A stretch of DNA of 64,000 bases, from positions 558,001-622,000 of the forward strand of contig NZ_CP062231.1 of NCBI RefSeq assembly GCF_024707525.1. Reading direction: 5' to 3'. Positions 35,883 through 45,075 of the stretch are shown here, in pieces. The stretch comes from Rhizobium sp. TH2 (GTDB lineage Bacteria; Pseudomonadota; Alphaproteobacteria; Rhizobiales; Rhizobiaceae). The notes below the pieces were generated by a model. It was not told where the DNA came from. It searched no databases and worked only from the letters and a program-made list of their open reading frames with translations. Each line of letters starts with the position of its first letter. The first letter of the stretch is position 1. The position numbers and the translations under genes were made by a program.

Positions 35883-35888
35883 TTAAAG
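35858..35888. promoter_or_regulatory. Palindrome and TTAA-N7-TTAA element upstream of the PBP gene
   Basis: TTAA at 35858-35861 and TTAA at 35869-35872 are separated by seven bases, the spacing of the CtrA box of alphaproteobacteria. Overlapping it, the arms CTTTAAATG (35867-35875) and CATTTAAAG (35880-35888) form a perfect 9-bp palindrome. It stands 53-83 bp before the PBP start, a good place for cell-cycle control of a cell-wall enzyme. Confidence 0.4.
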
Positions 35889-35940
35889 TTCACCCGGACA
35901 GACGCGTTTTGCGTCGGCGGCATATGGATATTTGAGGGGC

Positions 35941-38250
35941 ATGGCGGGTAAGTCACGATCGGGGAACAGGATCGAGCCTTCGTTCGAAGGGGGTGGCAAG
36001 CGGTCACGCGACAGCGACCTGCGTGCGGATCCGCGTGACCGTTCCGGCCGATCCTCCAAGTCTTCCAAATCCTCCAAATCTTCGCGCTCGTCATCGAGCC
36101 GCACGCGTTCGCGCCGTTCAGGTGGCGGCTTCTTCGGCTTCATCCGCACTGCCGTCTATTGGTCGCTGGTCCTCTGCCTCTGGGGCGGACTGGGCGTCGC
36201 GGGCCTCGTCGTCTATTACGGATCTCGCATGCCGAGCGCCGACAGCTGGGCGATGCCGGACCGGCCGCCGAACATCAAGATCGTCGATGTGAATGGCGTG
36301 CTGCTCGCCAATCGCGGCTCGACCGGCGGCGAAGCTGTGCCGCTCGACGCGATGTCGCCTTATATTCCGCAAGCGGTTATGGCGATCGAGGACCGGCGCT
36401 TCTATTCGCATTTCGGTTTCGATCCGATCGGCTTCACCCGCGCCATGGTGTCGAATGTCATGGCCGGGCGCATGGTGCAGGGGGGCTCGACGGTTACCCA
36501 GCAGCTCGCCAAGAACATGTTCCTGACGCCGGAGCGCACGCTCGAGCGCAAAGTCCAGGAAGTACTCCTCGCCGTCTGGCTGGAGAGCAAATATTCCAAG
36601 GACCAGATCCTTGCCATGTATCTCAACCGGGTCTTCTTCGGCTCGAACTCCTATGGCGTCGAGGCCGCATCCCGCCGCTATTTCAACAAGTCCGCGCGCG
36701 ACGTGAACCTCACCGAAGCGGCGATCCTCGCCGGCCTGCTCAAGGCGCCCTCGGCGCTCTCTCCGGCGAAGAACCCCGAAGGCGCCATGGCACGCGCCAA
36801 GCTCGTCCTCAATGCGATGCAGGAAGAGGGCTTCATCTCCCGCGAGGAACTGGTTGCCGCCGTCGACAACAAGCCGATGAAGGCCAAGAGCTACTGGACC
36901 GGCGCCGAACATTACGCCGCCGACATGGTGATGGACGAGCTTCCCGGCCTGATCGGCGACGTGAAGGAAGACATCATTGTCGATACGACGATCGACCGGG
37001 CGCTGGAAAAGGCGGCCGAAAAGGCGATCAAGGTCACCCTCGACAAGGAAGGCAAGAAGCTCAACGCCAGCCAGGCAGCCCTCGTCTCCATCGATGGCAC
37101 GGGCGCGATCCGCGCGGTCGTAGGCGGGCGGGATTATGCCGCGAGCCAGTTCAACCGCGCCTTCAAGGCCAAGCGCCAGCCGGGCTCGGCCTTCAAGCCA
37201 TTCGTCTATGCCGCCGCACTCGAACAGGGCCTGCTGCCCAATTCCGTGCGCAACGACGCGCCCGTGCGCATCGGCAAGTGGACACCCGACAATTACGACA
37301 ACAAATATCGCGGCCGTGTGACGCTGGCGAATGCGCTGGCCAATTCGCTGAACACGATCGCCGCCCAGCTTGTCATGGAGGCCGGCCCCGACAATGTCGC
37401 CAAGGTCGCCCATCGCATGGGCATCGAATCGGTGATGCAGGAGAACGCCTCGATCGCGCTCGGCACATCCGAAACGTCGCTCGTGGAACTGACCGCGGCC
37501 TATGCGCCCTTCATGAATGGTGGCTTCAAGGCCACGCCGCATGTCATCAAGCGTGTCACCACCGTCACCGGCAAGGTGCTCTACGAAAACACTTATGACG
37601 CGCCGCCGCGCGTGCTGTCGGAAAAGATCGCCGCCGAGATGAACTACATGATGAACGGCGTCATCACCCGGGGCACCGGCAAGAATGCCAAGCTGCCCGG
37701 CTGGCAGACGGCCGGCAAGACAGGCACGACGCAATCCTTCCGCGATGCGCTTTTCGTTGGCTACACCGCCAATCTCACGACCGGCGTCTGGTTCGGCAAC
37801 GATGACGGCACGTCGATGAAGAAGGTCACCGGCGGCGGCCTGCCGGCCAAGGCCTGGAGCCAGTTCATGATCGCGGCGCATGATGGCGTCTCGCCGGCGC
37901 CGCTCTTCGGCCTCGGTACCGATGTCGCGCCGCAGCCCGAGCTCGAGGTGAAATCCGAACCTGACAGCAATGCAAGCGACGATACGCTGTTTGAGATGAT
38001 CAGCCACGCACTCGGTGAGGATAAGCCTGCCAAGAGGGTGGAAAAGCAGCCTGTCGGGGTTGTTCCCGATGAACGGCCCGCCGACCAGGTGATGGTGCCG
38101 CCGAGCGATGTCGGCGATGTCATTCGCAGGCAGGACGAGACGGCAAATGACGGCCTTACGCCGCCCATGGATGTCGGCGAAACCACCGGCGCCACCCAGA
38201 ACAGGAAGAAGGCGAATTCCACCCTGCTCGATGTCCTGATGGCCGAATAG
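35941..38250 (+). CDS. Class A penicillin-binding protein, PBP1-type (769 aa)
   Basis: A bifunctional peptidoglycan synthase. An unusual Ser/Lys-rich cytoplasmic leader (residues about 35-58, repeated SSK units) precedes one membrane anchor (about 68-90). The glycosyltransferase domain (GT51) has AIEDRRFYSHFGFD and GGSTVTQQLAKNMFL. The transpeptidase domain has the nucleophile box GSAFKPFVYAAAL (S-x-x-K), SLN in ANSLNTIAAQL and the KTGT box in AGKTGTTQSFRDA. A proline/acid-rich tail of about 110 residues follows. The ATG at 35941 has GAGGGGC upstream. Confidence 0.93.
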   Translation: MAGKSRSGNRIEPSFEGGGKRSRDSDLRADPRDRSGRSSKSSKSSKSSRSSSSRTRSRRSGGGFFGFIRTAVYWSLVLCLWGGLGVAGLVVYYGSRMPSADSWAMPDRPPNIKIVDVNGVLLANRGSTGGEAVPLDAMSPYIPQAVMAIEDRRFYSHFGFDPIGFTRAMVSNVMAGRMVQGGSTVTQQLAKNMFLTPERTLERKVQEVLLAVWLESKYSKDQILAMYLNRVFFGSNSYGVEAASRRYFNKSARDVNLTEAAILAGLLKAPSALSPAKNPEGAMARAKLVLNAMQEEGFISREELVAAVDNKPMKAKSYWTGAEHYAADMVMDELPGLIGDVKEDIIVDTTIDRALEKAAEKAIKVTLDKEGKKLNASQAALVSIDGTGAIRAVVGGRDYAASQFNRAFKAKRQPGSAFKPFVYAAALEQGLLPNSVRNDAPVRIGKWTPDNYDNKYRGRVTLANALANSLNTIAAQLVMEAGPDNVAKVAHRMGIESVMQENASIALGTSETSLVELTAAYAPFMNGGFKATPHVIKRVTTVTGKVLYENTYDAPPRVLSEKIAAEMNYMMNGVITRGTGKNAKLPGWQTAGKTGTTQSFRDALFVGYTANLTTGVWFGNDDGTSMKKVTGGGLPAKAWSQFMIAAHDGVSPAPLFGLGTDVAPQPELEVKSEPDSNASDDTLFEMISHALGEDKPAKRVEKQPVGVVPDERPADQVMVPPSDVGDVIRRQDETANDGLTPPMDVGETTGATQNRKKANSTLLDVLMAE

Positions 38251-38356
38251 GTGGCCGATCGGGCGGTCTTGTCCGTCCGTTACCGCACAATTGGCAAATA
38301 GCCCCGTTTTTCTTCACGAAACGGTGAATTTTGCAGGGGCTAGCCTGCTCTTCTGC

Positions 38357-38385
38357 CTTGCAGAGAAAAAAAGGCCTCCTTATAT
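38357..38385 (+). promoter_or_regulatory. RpoH (sigma-32)-type heat-shock promoter of dnaK
   Basis: CTTG at 38357-38360, an 18-bp spacer, then CTTATAT at 38379-38385 match the alphaproteobacterial RpoH consensus (CTTG, 17-18 bp, CYTATNT). It lies about 120 bp upstream of the dnaK ATG. Confidence 0.7.
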
Positions 38386-38396
38386 ACCCCCCATCG

Positions 38397-38420
38397 GCTT
38401 GAGCAGCATGATGCTCAAGC
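38397..38420 (+). promoter_or_regulatory. Hairpin in the dnaK 5' leader
   Basis: Arms GCTTGAGCA and TGCTCAAGC, perfect over 9 bp with a 6-base loop, begin about 12 bp after the predicted -10 box, so they would form at the very 5' end of the transcript. The likely roles are mRNA stabilisation or heat-dependent control. This is not the CIRCE element, whose sequence differs. Confidence 0.5.
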
Positions 38421-38506
38421 ATTTGTAATGAAACCATCCATACGGGGGTTGCTGGGGAACGCCGAAAATCCGGGTCCCTGCAGCCTGCTAAGAGGAGAGA
38501 AGTAGA

Positions 38507-40420
38507 ATGGCTAAAGTAATTGGTATCGACCTCGGAACCACCAACTCCTGCGTTGCAGTGATGGATGGCAAGGACGCCAAGGTTATAGAAAATTCCGAAG
38601 GCGCGCGCACCACCCCGTCCATGGTGGCCTTCACCGAAGATGGCGAGCGTCTCGTCGGCCAGCCGGCCAAGCGCCAGGCGGTCACCAACCCGGAAAATAC
38701 GGTCTTCGCCGTCAAGCGCCTTATCGGCCGCCGCTATGAAGATCCGACCGTGGAAAAGGACAAGGGCCTCGTCCCCTACAAGATCATCAAGGCCGGCAAT
38801 GGTGACGCCTGGGTCGAATCCCGCGGCACCGGGTATTCGCCTTCGCAGATCTCCGCGATGATCCTTCAGAAGATGAAGGAAACCGCCGAAGCCTATCTCG
38901 GCGAAAAGGTCGAAAAGGCCGTCATCACGGTTCCCGCCTATTTCAACGACGCCCAGCGTCAGGCCACCAAGGATGCCGGCAAGATCGCCGGTCTTGAAGT
39001 GCTGCGCATCATCAACGAGCCGACGGCTGCTGCCCTTGCCTATGGCATGGACAAGCGCGAAGGCAAGACGATCGCGGTGTACGACCTTGGCGGCGGCACC
39101 TTCGATATCTCGGTCCTCGAGATCGGCGACGGCGTCTTCGAAGTGAAATCCACCAACGGCGACACCTTCCTCGGCGGTGAAGACTTCGACATGCGCCTGG
39201 TCGAGTACCTCGCAGCCGAGTTCAAGAAGGAACAGGGCATCGAACTGAAGAACGACAAGCTCGCTCTGCAGCGCCTCAAGGAAGCCGCCGAAAAGGCCAA
39301 GATCGAGCTCTCGTCCTCGCAGCAGACCGAAATCAACCTGCCGTTCATCACGGCGGACGCGACCGGTCCGAAGCATCTGACGATGAAGCTGACCCGCGCC
39401 AAGTTCGAAAGCCTGGTCGATGACCTCGTGCAGCGCACCGTGGCACCCTGCAAGGCAGCGCTCAAGGATGCCGGCATCTCGGCTGGCGAGATCGATGAAG
39501 TCGTGCTCGTCGGCGGCATGAGCCGCATGCCGAAGGTGCAGGAAGTCGTCAAGCAGCTGTTCGGCAAGGAGCCGCACAAGGGCGTGAACCCGGATGAAGT
39601 CGTCGCCATGGGCGCCGCGATCCAGGCCGGCGTTCTGCAGGGCGATGTCAAGGACGTTCTGCTCCTCGACGTGACCCCGCTGTCGCTCGGCATCGAAACG
39701 CTGGGTGGCGTGTTCACCCGCCTGATCGACCGCAACACGACGATCCCGACCAAGAAAAGCCAGGTCTTCTCGACCGCCGAAGACGCCCAGCAGGCCGTCA
39801 CCATCCGCGTCGCCCAGGGCGAGCGCGAAATGGCCTCGGACAACAAGCTGCTCGGCCAGTTCGACCTCGTCGGCATTCCGCCCGCACCGCGTGGCGTGCC
39901 GCAGATCGAAGTGACCTTCGACATCGACGCCAACGGTATCGTCAACGTCTCGGCCAAGGACAAGGGCACCGGCAAGGAGCACCAGATCCGCATCCAGGCA
40001 TCCGGCGGTCTCTCCGACGCCGACATCGAAAAGATGGTCAAGGACGCCGAAGCCAATGCCGAATCCGACAAGAAGCGCCGTGAAGGCGTCGAAGCCAAGA
40101 ACCAGGCCGAAAGCCTGGTCCACTCGACCGAGAAGTCCCTCAAGGACTACGGCGACAAGGTCACCCAGGCCGACCGCGACGCGATCACCGCCGCCATCGA
40201 AGCCCTCAAGGCCGCGACCGAAGGCGCCGAGATCGACGCGGACGATGTCAAGGCAAAGACCCAGACGCTCATGGAAGCATCCATGAAGCTCGGCCAGGCG
40301 ATGTACGAGGCGCAAGCTGCCGAAGGCGGTGCCGAGGGCGCGGGTGCGGATGATGACGACAATGTCGTCGATGCCGACTTCGAGGATGTCAGCGGCGACG
40401 ACAAGAAAAAGTCGGCCTAA
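38507..40420 (+). CDS. dnaK: Hsp70 chaperone DnaK (637 aa)
   Basis: The ATPase domain starts [19 protein letters not shown], with [52 protein letters not shown] and [13 protein letters not shown]. The linker is [15 protein letters not shown], followed by the substrate-binding domain and a helical lid, ending in the acidic tail [19 protein letters not shown]. It refolds proteins with DnaJ and GrpE in the cytoplasm. The gene is preceded by AGAGGAGAGAAG and followed by a terminator before dnaJ. Confidence 0.98.
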   Translation: MAKVIGIDLGTTNSCVAVMDGKDAKVIENSEGARTTPSMVAFTEDGERLVGQPAKRQAVTNPENTVFAVKRLIGRRYEDPTVEKDKGLVPYKIIKAGNGDAWVESRGTGYSPSQISAMILQKMKETAEAYLGEKVEKAVITVPAYFNDAQRQATKDAGKIAGLEVLRIINEPTAAALAYGMDKREGKTIAVYDLGGGTFDISVLEIGDGVFEVKSTNGDTFLGGEDFDMRLVEYLAAEFKKEQGIELKNDKLALQRLKEAAEKAKIELSSSQQTEINLPFITADATGPKHLTMKLTRAKFESLVDDLVQRTVAPCKAALKDAGISAGEIDEVVLVGGMSRMPKVQEVVKQLFGKEPHKGVNPDEVVAMGAAIQAGVLQGDVKDVLLLDVTPLSLGIETLGGVFTRLIDRNTTIPTKKSQVFSTAEDAQQAVTIRVAQGEREMASDNKLLGQFDLVGIPPAPRGVPQIEVTFDIDANGIVNVSAKDKGTGKEHQIRIQASGGLSDADIEKMVKDAEANAESDKKRREGVEAKNQAESLVHSTEKSLKDYGDKVTQADRDAITAAIEALKAATEGAEIDADDVKAKTQTLMEASMKLGQAMYEAQAAEGGAEGAGADDDDNVVDADFEDVSGDDKKKSA

Positions 40421-40437
40421 GCGCTGCAGTCGAAATG

Positions 40438-40460
40438 GGCCTGCAAGTCTCTTGCAGGCC
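40438..40460 (+). terminator. Hairpin terminator between dnaK and dnaJ
   Basis: GGCCTGCAAG-TCT-CTTGCAGGCC, a perfect 10-bp stem followed by TTCTC. The short T-tract suggests partial termination that would lower dnaJ expression relative to dnaK. Confidence 0.75.
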
Positions 40461-40574
40461 TTCTCAATTCCTCCCATCCATGCGTTGTCTCCCGCGTAGC
40501 CTGCCTTGCCACGGGAAAGAGCATGGAGCGCAGAATTCAAGGTCCACGCGTATCTCGCGTCCGGTAAAGGAAAA

Positions 40575-41717
40575 ATGGCAAAAGCTGATTTTTACGAAAC
40601 GCTCGGTGTGAGCAAGACGGCGGACGAAAAGGATCTGAAAAGCGCCTTCCGCAAGCTCGCCATGAAATGGCATCCGGACAAGAATCCGGGCGATGCCGCT
40701 GCCGAGAAGAAGTTCAAGGAAATCAACGAGGCCTATGAATTTCTCAAGGACCCGCAGAAGCGCGCGGCCTATGACCGGTTCGGCCATGCAGCCTTCGAAG
40801 GCGGCGGTCCCGGTGGCGGCGCGGGCGGCTTCCAGGGCGCCGGCGGTTTCTCGGATATTTTCGAGGATATTTTCGGCGAGATGATGGGCGGCCGCCGTCG
40901 TGGCGGTGGTGGCCAGTCGCAGGGCCGCGAGCGCGGCGAAGACCTGCGTTACAATATGGAAATCTCGCTCGAGGAAGCCTATTCGGGCAAGGTCGCGCAG
41001 ATCCGCGTGCCGTCCTCGATCACCTGCGACGTCTGTCATGGCAATGGCGCCAAGCCGGGCACCAAGCCCACCACTTGCGCGACCTGCCACGGTTCGGGCC
41101 GCGTGCGTGCGACGCAGGGCTTCTTTTCGATCGAACGTACCTGCCCGACCTGCCAGGGTCGTGGCCAGACGATCTCCGATCCCTGCACCAAATGTCACGG
41201 CCAGGGCCGCGTCACCGAAGAGCGTTCGCTGCAGGTCAACATTCCCGCCGGCATCGAGGACGGCACCCGCATTCGCCTTCAGGGCGAGGGCGAAGCCGGC
41301 TTGCGCGGTGGTCCGTCGGGCGACCTTTACATCTTCATGTCGGTCAAGCCGCATTCCTTCTACAAGCGGGATGGCGCGGATCTCTATTGCATGGTCACCA
41401 TCCCGATGGTGACGGCGGCCCTCGGCGGCAAGTTCGAGATTTCGACGCTCGACGGCACCAAGTCGCGCGTGACCGTGCCTGAAGGCACGCCGACCGCCAA
41501 GCAATTCCGCCTCAAGGGCAAGGGCATGCCGGTGCTTCGATCGCACCAGCAGGGTGATCTCTACGTGCAGATCGTGGTGGAAACGCCGCAGAAACTCACC
41601 AAGCGCCAGCGTGAACTGCTCGAAGAGTTCCAGACGCTGTCGTCCAAGGAAAACAATCCCGAATCGACCGGCTTCTTCGCCAAGATGAAGGATTTCTTCG
41701 ACACGCTCAGCGATTGA
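40575..41717 (+). CDS. dnaJ: Hsp40 co-chaperone DnaJ (380 aa)
   Basis: The J domain ([23 protein letters not shown] in [11 protein letters not shown]) is followed by a Gly-rich linker with the [10 protein letters not shown] repeats and by four zinc-binding C-x-x-C-x-G-x-G repeats ([40 protein letters not shown]). The C-terminal peptide-binding domains end the protein. The ATG at 40575 has AAAGGAAAA upstream; the longer frame is untranslated leader. It stimulates the DnaK ATPase and delivers substrates. Confidence 0.97.
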   Translation: MAKADFYETLGVSKTADEKDLKSAFRKLAMKWHPDKNPGDAAAEKKFKEINEAYEFLKDPQKRAAYDRFGHAAFEGGGPGGGAGGFQGAGGFSDIFEDIFGEMMGGRRRGGGGQSQGRERGEDLRYNMEISLEEAYSGKVAQIRVPSSITCDVCHGNGAKPGTKPTTCATCHGSGRVRATQGFFSIERTCPTCQGRGQTISDPCTKCHGQGRVTEERSLQVNIPAGIEDGTRIRLQGEGEAGLRGGPSGDLYIFMSVKPHSFYKRDGADLYCMVTIPMVTAALGGKFEISTLDGTKSRVTVPEGTPTAKQFRLKGKGMPVLRSHQQGDLYVQIVVETPQKLTKRQRELLEEFQTLSSKENNPESTGFFAKMKDFFDTLSD

Positions 41718-41736
41718 GCGTGTCCGCTCAGGCTGC

Positions 41737-44700
41737 TCAAGCGGCCTTGGCCAACCTCAGTATCTCATCGAACACCACCCGGCGGGAAACCGCCGGCGTC
41801 AGGTTATGGTCGGTGTCCGGCAGCATGGTCAGCTTCACATTGCCATAGCCGCTGAGGCCGGAACCCTGCTCGCCGAAATGCAGGTGCAGGTCGTCCAGTC
41901 CCACATCGCCTTCGCTATAGATCAGGCTGACCGGGATCTGCCGCTCCTGGAAGGTCCGGAAGCAGTCTTTCACCTCGCGGTGGATATGGCGGTTGCCCGG
42001 CAGTTGGCGCACCAGCGGCGTCGCCTTCCGCGCCAACCGCTTGGCGATGGCGATGGCGATGTTCCGGCCCGCTGCCGGTATATCGATCTCTCCCGTGAAC
42101 AGGCGCTTCAGCGTTTCGACGCGTGCAAAACGCTGGCCGTAGTCGTCCAGGCTGCGCGGCACGAATTGCAGCCCGGCATCGACCGGACGCTCCGGATCCC
42201 AATAAAGCACGAATGGATTGACCGAGACGACGCCGGTGAGGCGCTGGTCGCGCACGGCGTTGCGCAGGGCCAGATAGCCGCCGCTGCAACGGCCCGATAC
42301 CAGCACCTTGCCGCCAAGCTCTTGCTCCATCAGGTCGAGTGCCGCATCGACATCGCGGTTCTGGGTTGTCGAATAGAGAATCTGCCGTGGTGCCTCGGGC
42401 AATGGCACGCTGTCGCCGACATTGGCGGTGTCGTAGCGGAAGGATGCGATGCCGTGGCGGGCGAGTTCACGCGCGGTGTTGACGCCCGAGCGGCCCCAGC
42501 CGGCGCTGCGGTCATAGGCGGTGGTCAGGATCAATACCGATGCCGCGTCCTGCCGGACCTCGGGCATGCAGAACACCCCATAGAGATGGTCATTGTCGCC
42601 GAACCGCATGAAGCGCTCGCGATAACCATCGCCGGCGAGTTCCGCGGGTAGCAACGCGACATTGGGTGTCCGTATGCCGGTAGCGACAGGATTGACTTGT
42701 CCTAGCCAGCCGATCAGCTTGGCGATCGTCTCCATCGGCATTTTCTGGATCGTCGGATTGGCAACGAGGTCGTCGTAGCCCTCGAACACGTCGAAGACGA
42801 CATGGGCGCCAAGTTCGCGCAAGCCATCGGCAAAGCCGGTGTCCGACATCCGCACCGGACGCTCGAGAACGAGAACCTGGCCGGCCACGGTAGCTTGTGG
42901 CGCCGTGAGGTTGGTCTTGCGGATCGCATCGGCAATCCCGGCGGGCAGCTTGAGGCTGGCGATTGAAACGCCATCATTGTCGCGCTGGTCTTCCCTCAGC
43001 CCCAGTCCCTGATCGACCACTTTCGACCACAGCGATACTTCGCGAAGATAGGCGCGGCCATTGAGAGCCGGTGCCAGCAGGGCGATCGCATCGACGCCGG
43101 AGATTTCTCCGCCGAGACGCTGGGCGAGCATCCCGCCGATGCCCTGGCCGACAAGGATAACCCGCTCGCGGCCGGAGAGACTCTTCAGCCGCTCGGCGGC
43201 TGCGAGCACGGCGGTTTCCCAGGCGCCGATATCGAGATCGCTTTCCGGTCCGCCCGGCGCGTCGCCGGTGCCGGGATAGTCGAAGCGCAGGCTCGGAATG
43301 CCGTTTGCCGCTAAGTGCTCGGAGAGGATGCGGAAGAATTTCCGCGTGCACATTTCCTCGAAGCCCCAGGGCGGCAGCAGAAGAACGGCGGCTTGCCGCG
43401 CTTCGGTATTGTCGTCCTCGGGCGTGAACAGGCCGATAGTGCCGTCGAAAGCGACCGGCATGGCTGCGGTGCGACCCGCGCCCTCGGCCGGATCGCCTGT
43501 CGTCTGCAAGGATTGATCTGCCCCCAAGCCGCTCATTCCAACGTCTGTTCCCGCCCCCGGTGTAACGAAGAGAATAGAACGTTTGAAGAGTGGTTGTAAG
43601 CGCCCCGGCAAAGAACCGGAAATATTGATTAATACACGCCCGTCTTCCACCGGAACTGCGCGGAGTATCCGCAATGCCAACGGATAGACCAGGAATCCCG
43701 CGCCGATTGCGAAAATTATACCGACAGGTCCGGGGATCAGATATTCGGCAAGCATCGCCGCGCCCGCCACCATGAGCGACGCACCGGACACCTTTGCCAG
43801 CGTAACGTAGAGCCCGCTCAGGCTGCGGCCGAAACCGGTGGCGCGGATCATGATCAGGCACATGACGGTAAAGCCGGCGAGCCGCGCGAACGCAGCACCT
43901 TCGCCGCCGAACCAGGGAACAGCCAACAGGCAGCCGATGACGATGATGCCGCCTCCAGCGATGCCCGCGTAGAGGCGCGTTCTGGTCCGGTCCATCGAGA
44001 ACAGATACTGCGTCAGGATCTGCATCAGCACGAAGGCGGGCGCGGAGAGCGCCAGCAATGCCACGATATTGCCGGCCGGCCGGAAGGCTTCGCCGAACAC
44101 GGCCGAGACCAGGCCCGTCGAAATCGCGGCAAGCCCGAAGCTCATCGGCAGCGTGATGTAGGACAGCGCGCGGATGACGCCGGCGAACACTTCCGGCGAC
44201 ACCGTGGCATCGTCGGTGCTGTGCCTACGCTGTGAATAGTATGGCAGCAGGCTGCCCGTCAGTTGCACGGGCAATTGCAGTGCCAGGTTGGCCAGAGACA
44301 GGCTGACGGCATAGAAGCCCACCACTTGCACCGACCAGAACTGCTGCAGGAAGAGGATCTCGATGCGGTTGAGGAGGATGGAATCCACGAGATACTGCGC
44401 CGAGAGCACGGTCGAAGACGACACAAGGAAGGCGGTCGGCACGTCGCAGCGGTCGCGCCGCTGGAAGATGATCGTCAGCGTATAGGCAAACAGCACCACC
44501 TGGCCGATGGCATAGCCGACCAACGCACCCTCGACGCCATAGATCACCGCGCCGGCCAGCACCGAGACGAGTTGCAGCACGGATGCGACGGTGGTGAGCT
44601 TCAGGAACGTGTCGAGCCGCTGTTCGCCGATCAGGTAATTCTTGGTGAAGGCGCCGACCGACTGGATGATGAAGAGAATTCCCGTCACCAGCGCGATGGA

Positions 44701-45060
44701 AGGCGCAGTCTCCGCCCAGTGCAGTTCCTCCGATGCGACGAAGACCAGCCAGTAGAGGACGGCAAGGATGACGGTCGAAATCAGCGTCGGCGTAACCAGG
44801 AAAGCCGCAAAGCCCCGCCTGCGGGCCGCATCATAACCCTGCGCGCGCAGCTGCGGCAGCATCCGGAGCAGGATGACGCCGGTGCCGAGTTCGGCGACCA
44901 GCGCGCCAGTCGTGGCAAGCCAGAGCGAGAAAGCGATGATGCCGTTCGCCTCGGGTCCGAGCAGGCGCGCGGCGATGATCGAGCAGGCGAAGCCTGTCAG
45001 CAGCAACAGCATGCCCGCCGCAGCATTGAGAGCCGAATTTGCAACGATTCCCTTGGCCAT
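41737..45060 (-). CDS. Fusion of Wzx-type polysaccharide flippase with two alpha/beta-hydrolase domains (1107 aa)
   Basis: Residues about 1-450 are a polytopic oligosaccharide flippase (LLLLTGFACSIIAARLLGPE; about 12-14 helices; YLFSMDRTRTRLYAG). Two cytoplasmic alpha/beta-hydrolase domains follow. The first (about 545-800, VLLLPPWGFEEMCTRKFFR, FDYPGTGDA) has GQGIGG near residue 638 where the nucleophile Ser should be, so it looks inactive. The second (about 825-1107, FRYDTANVGDS) has SGRCSGGYLA near 922 with Cys as nucleophile, an acid in SEGDVGL and His in DTDHNLT. The usual flippase is about 450 residues, so this is a real fusion in one continuous frame. It may modify or monitor the lipid-linked glycan during transport. 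Confidence 0.85.
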   Translation of the reverse strand: MAKGIVANSALNAAAGMLLLLTGFACSIIAARLLGPEANGIIAFSLWLATTGALVAELGTGVILLRMLPQLRAQGYDAARRRGFAAFLVTPTLISTVILAVLYWLVFVASEELHWAETAPSIALVTGILFIIQSVGAFTKNYLIGEQRLDTFLKLTTVASVLQLVSVLAGAVIYGVEGALVGYAIGQVVLFAYTLTIIFQRRDRCDVPTAFLVSSSTVLSAQYLVDSILLNRIEILFLQQFWSVQVVGFYAVSLSLANLALQLPVQLTGSLLPYYSQRRHSTDDATVSPEVFAGVIRALSYITLPMSFGLAAISTGLVSAVFGEAFRPAGNIVALLALSAPAFVLMQILTQYLFSMDRTRTRLYAGIAGGGIIVIGCLLAVPWFGGEGAAFARLAGFTVMCLIMIRATGFGRSLSGLYVTLAKVSGASLMVAGAAMLAEYLIPGPVGIIFAIGAGFLVYPLALRILRAVPVEDGRVLINISGSLPGRLQPLFKRSILFVTPGAGTDVGMSGLGADQSLQTTGDPAEGAGRTAAMPVAFDGTIGLFTPEDDNTEARQAAVLLLPPWGFEEMCTRKFFRILSEHLAANGIPSLRFDYPGTGDAPGGPESDLDIGAWETAVLAAAERLKSLSGRERVILVGQGIGGMLAQRLGGEISGVDAIALLAPALNGRAYLREVSLWSKVVDQGLGLREDQRDNDGVSIASLKLPAGIADAIRKTNLTAPQATVAGQVLVLERPVRMSDTGFADGLRELGAHVVFDVFEGYDDLVANPTIQKMPMETIAKLIGWLGQVNPVATGIRTPNVALLPAELAGDGYRERFMRFGDNDHLYGVFCMPEVRQDAASVLILTTAYDRSAGWGRSGVNTARELARHGIASFRYDTANVGDSVPLPEAPRQILYSTTQNRDVDAALDLMEQELGGKVLVSGRCSGGYLALRNAVRDQRLTGVVSVNPFVLYWDPERPVDAGLQFVPRSLDDYGQRFARVETLKRLFTGEIDIPAAGRNIAIAIAKRLARKATPLVRQLPGNRHIHREVKDCFRTFQERQIPVSLIYSEGDVGLDDLHLHFGEQGSGLSGYGNVKLTMLPDTDHNLTPAVSRRVVFDEILRLAKAA

Positions 45061-45075
45061 ATCCGGCGGTCGCTC

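Noticed and set aside
36050..36110. Ser/Lys repeat at the PBP N-terminus as a possible sequence artefact
   Set aside because: The frame stays open, synonymous codons vary between repeats, and charged low-complexity leaders occur in rhizobial PBPs.
36118..38007. Minus-strand frame of 629 codons opposite the PBP gene
   Set aside because: Antisense of a gene with all transpeptidase motifs; no start signal or domain.
38156..40540. Long minus-strand frame of 794 codons opposite dnaK
   Set aside because: It is the antisense of dnaK produced by strong codon bias; the His/Gly/Leu-rich composition is typical of such shadows.
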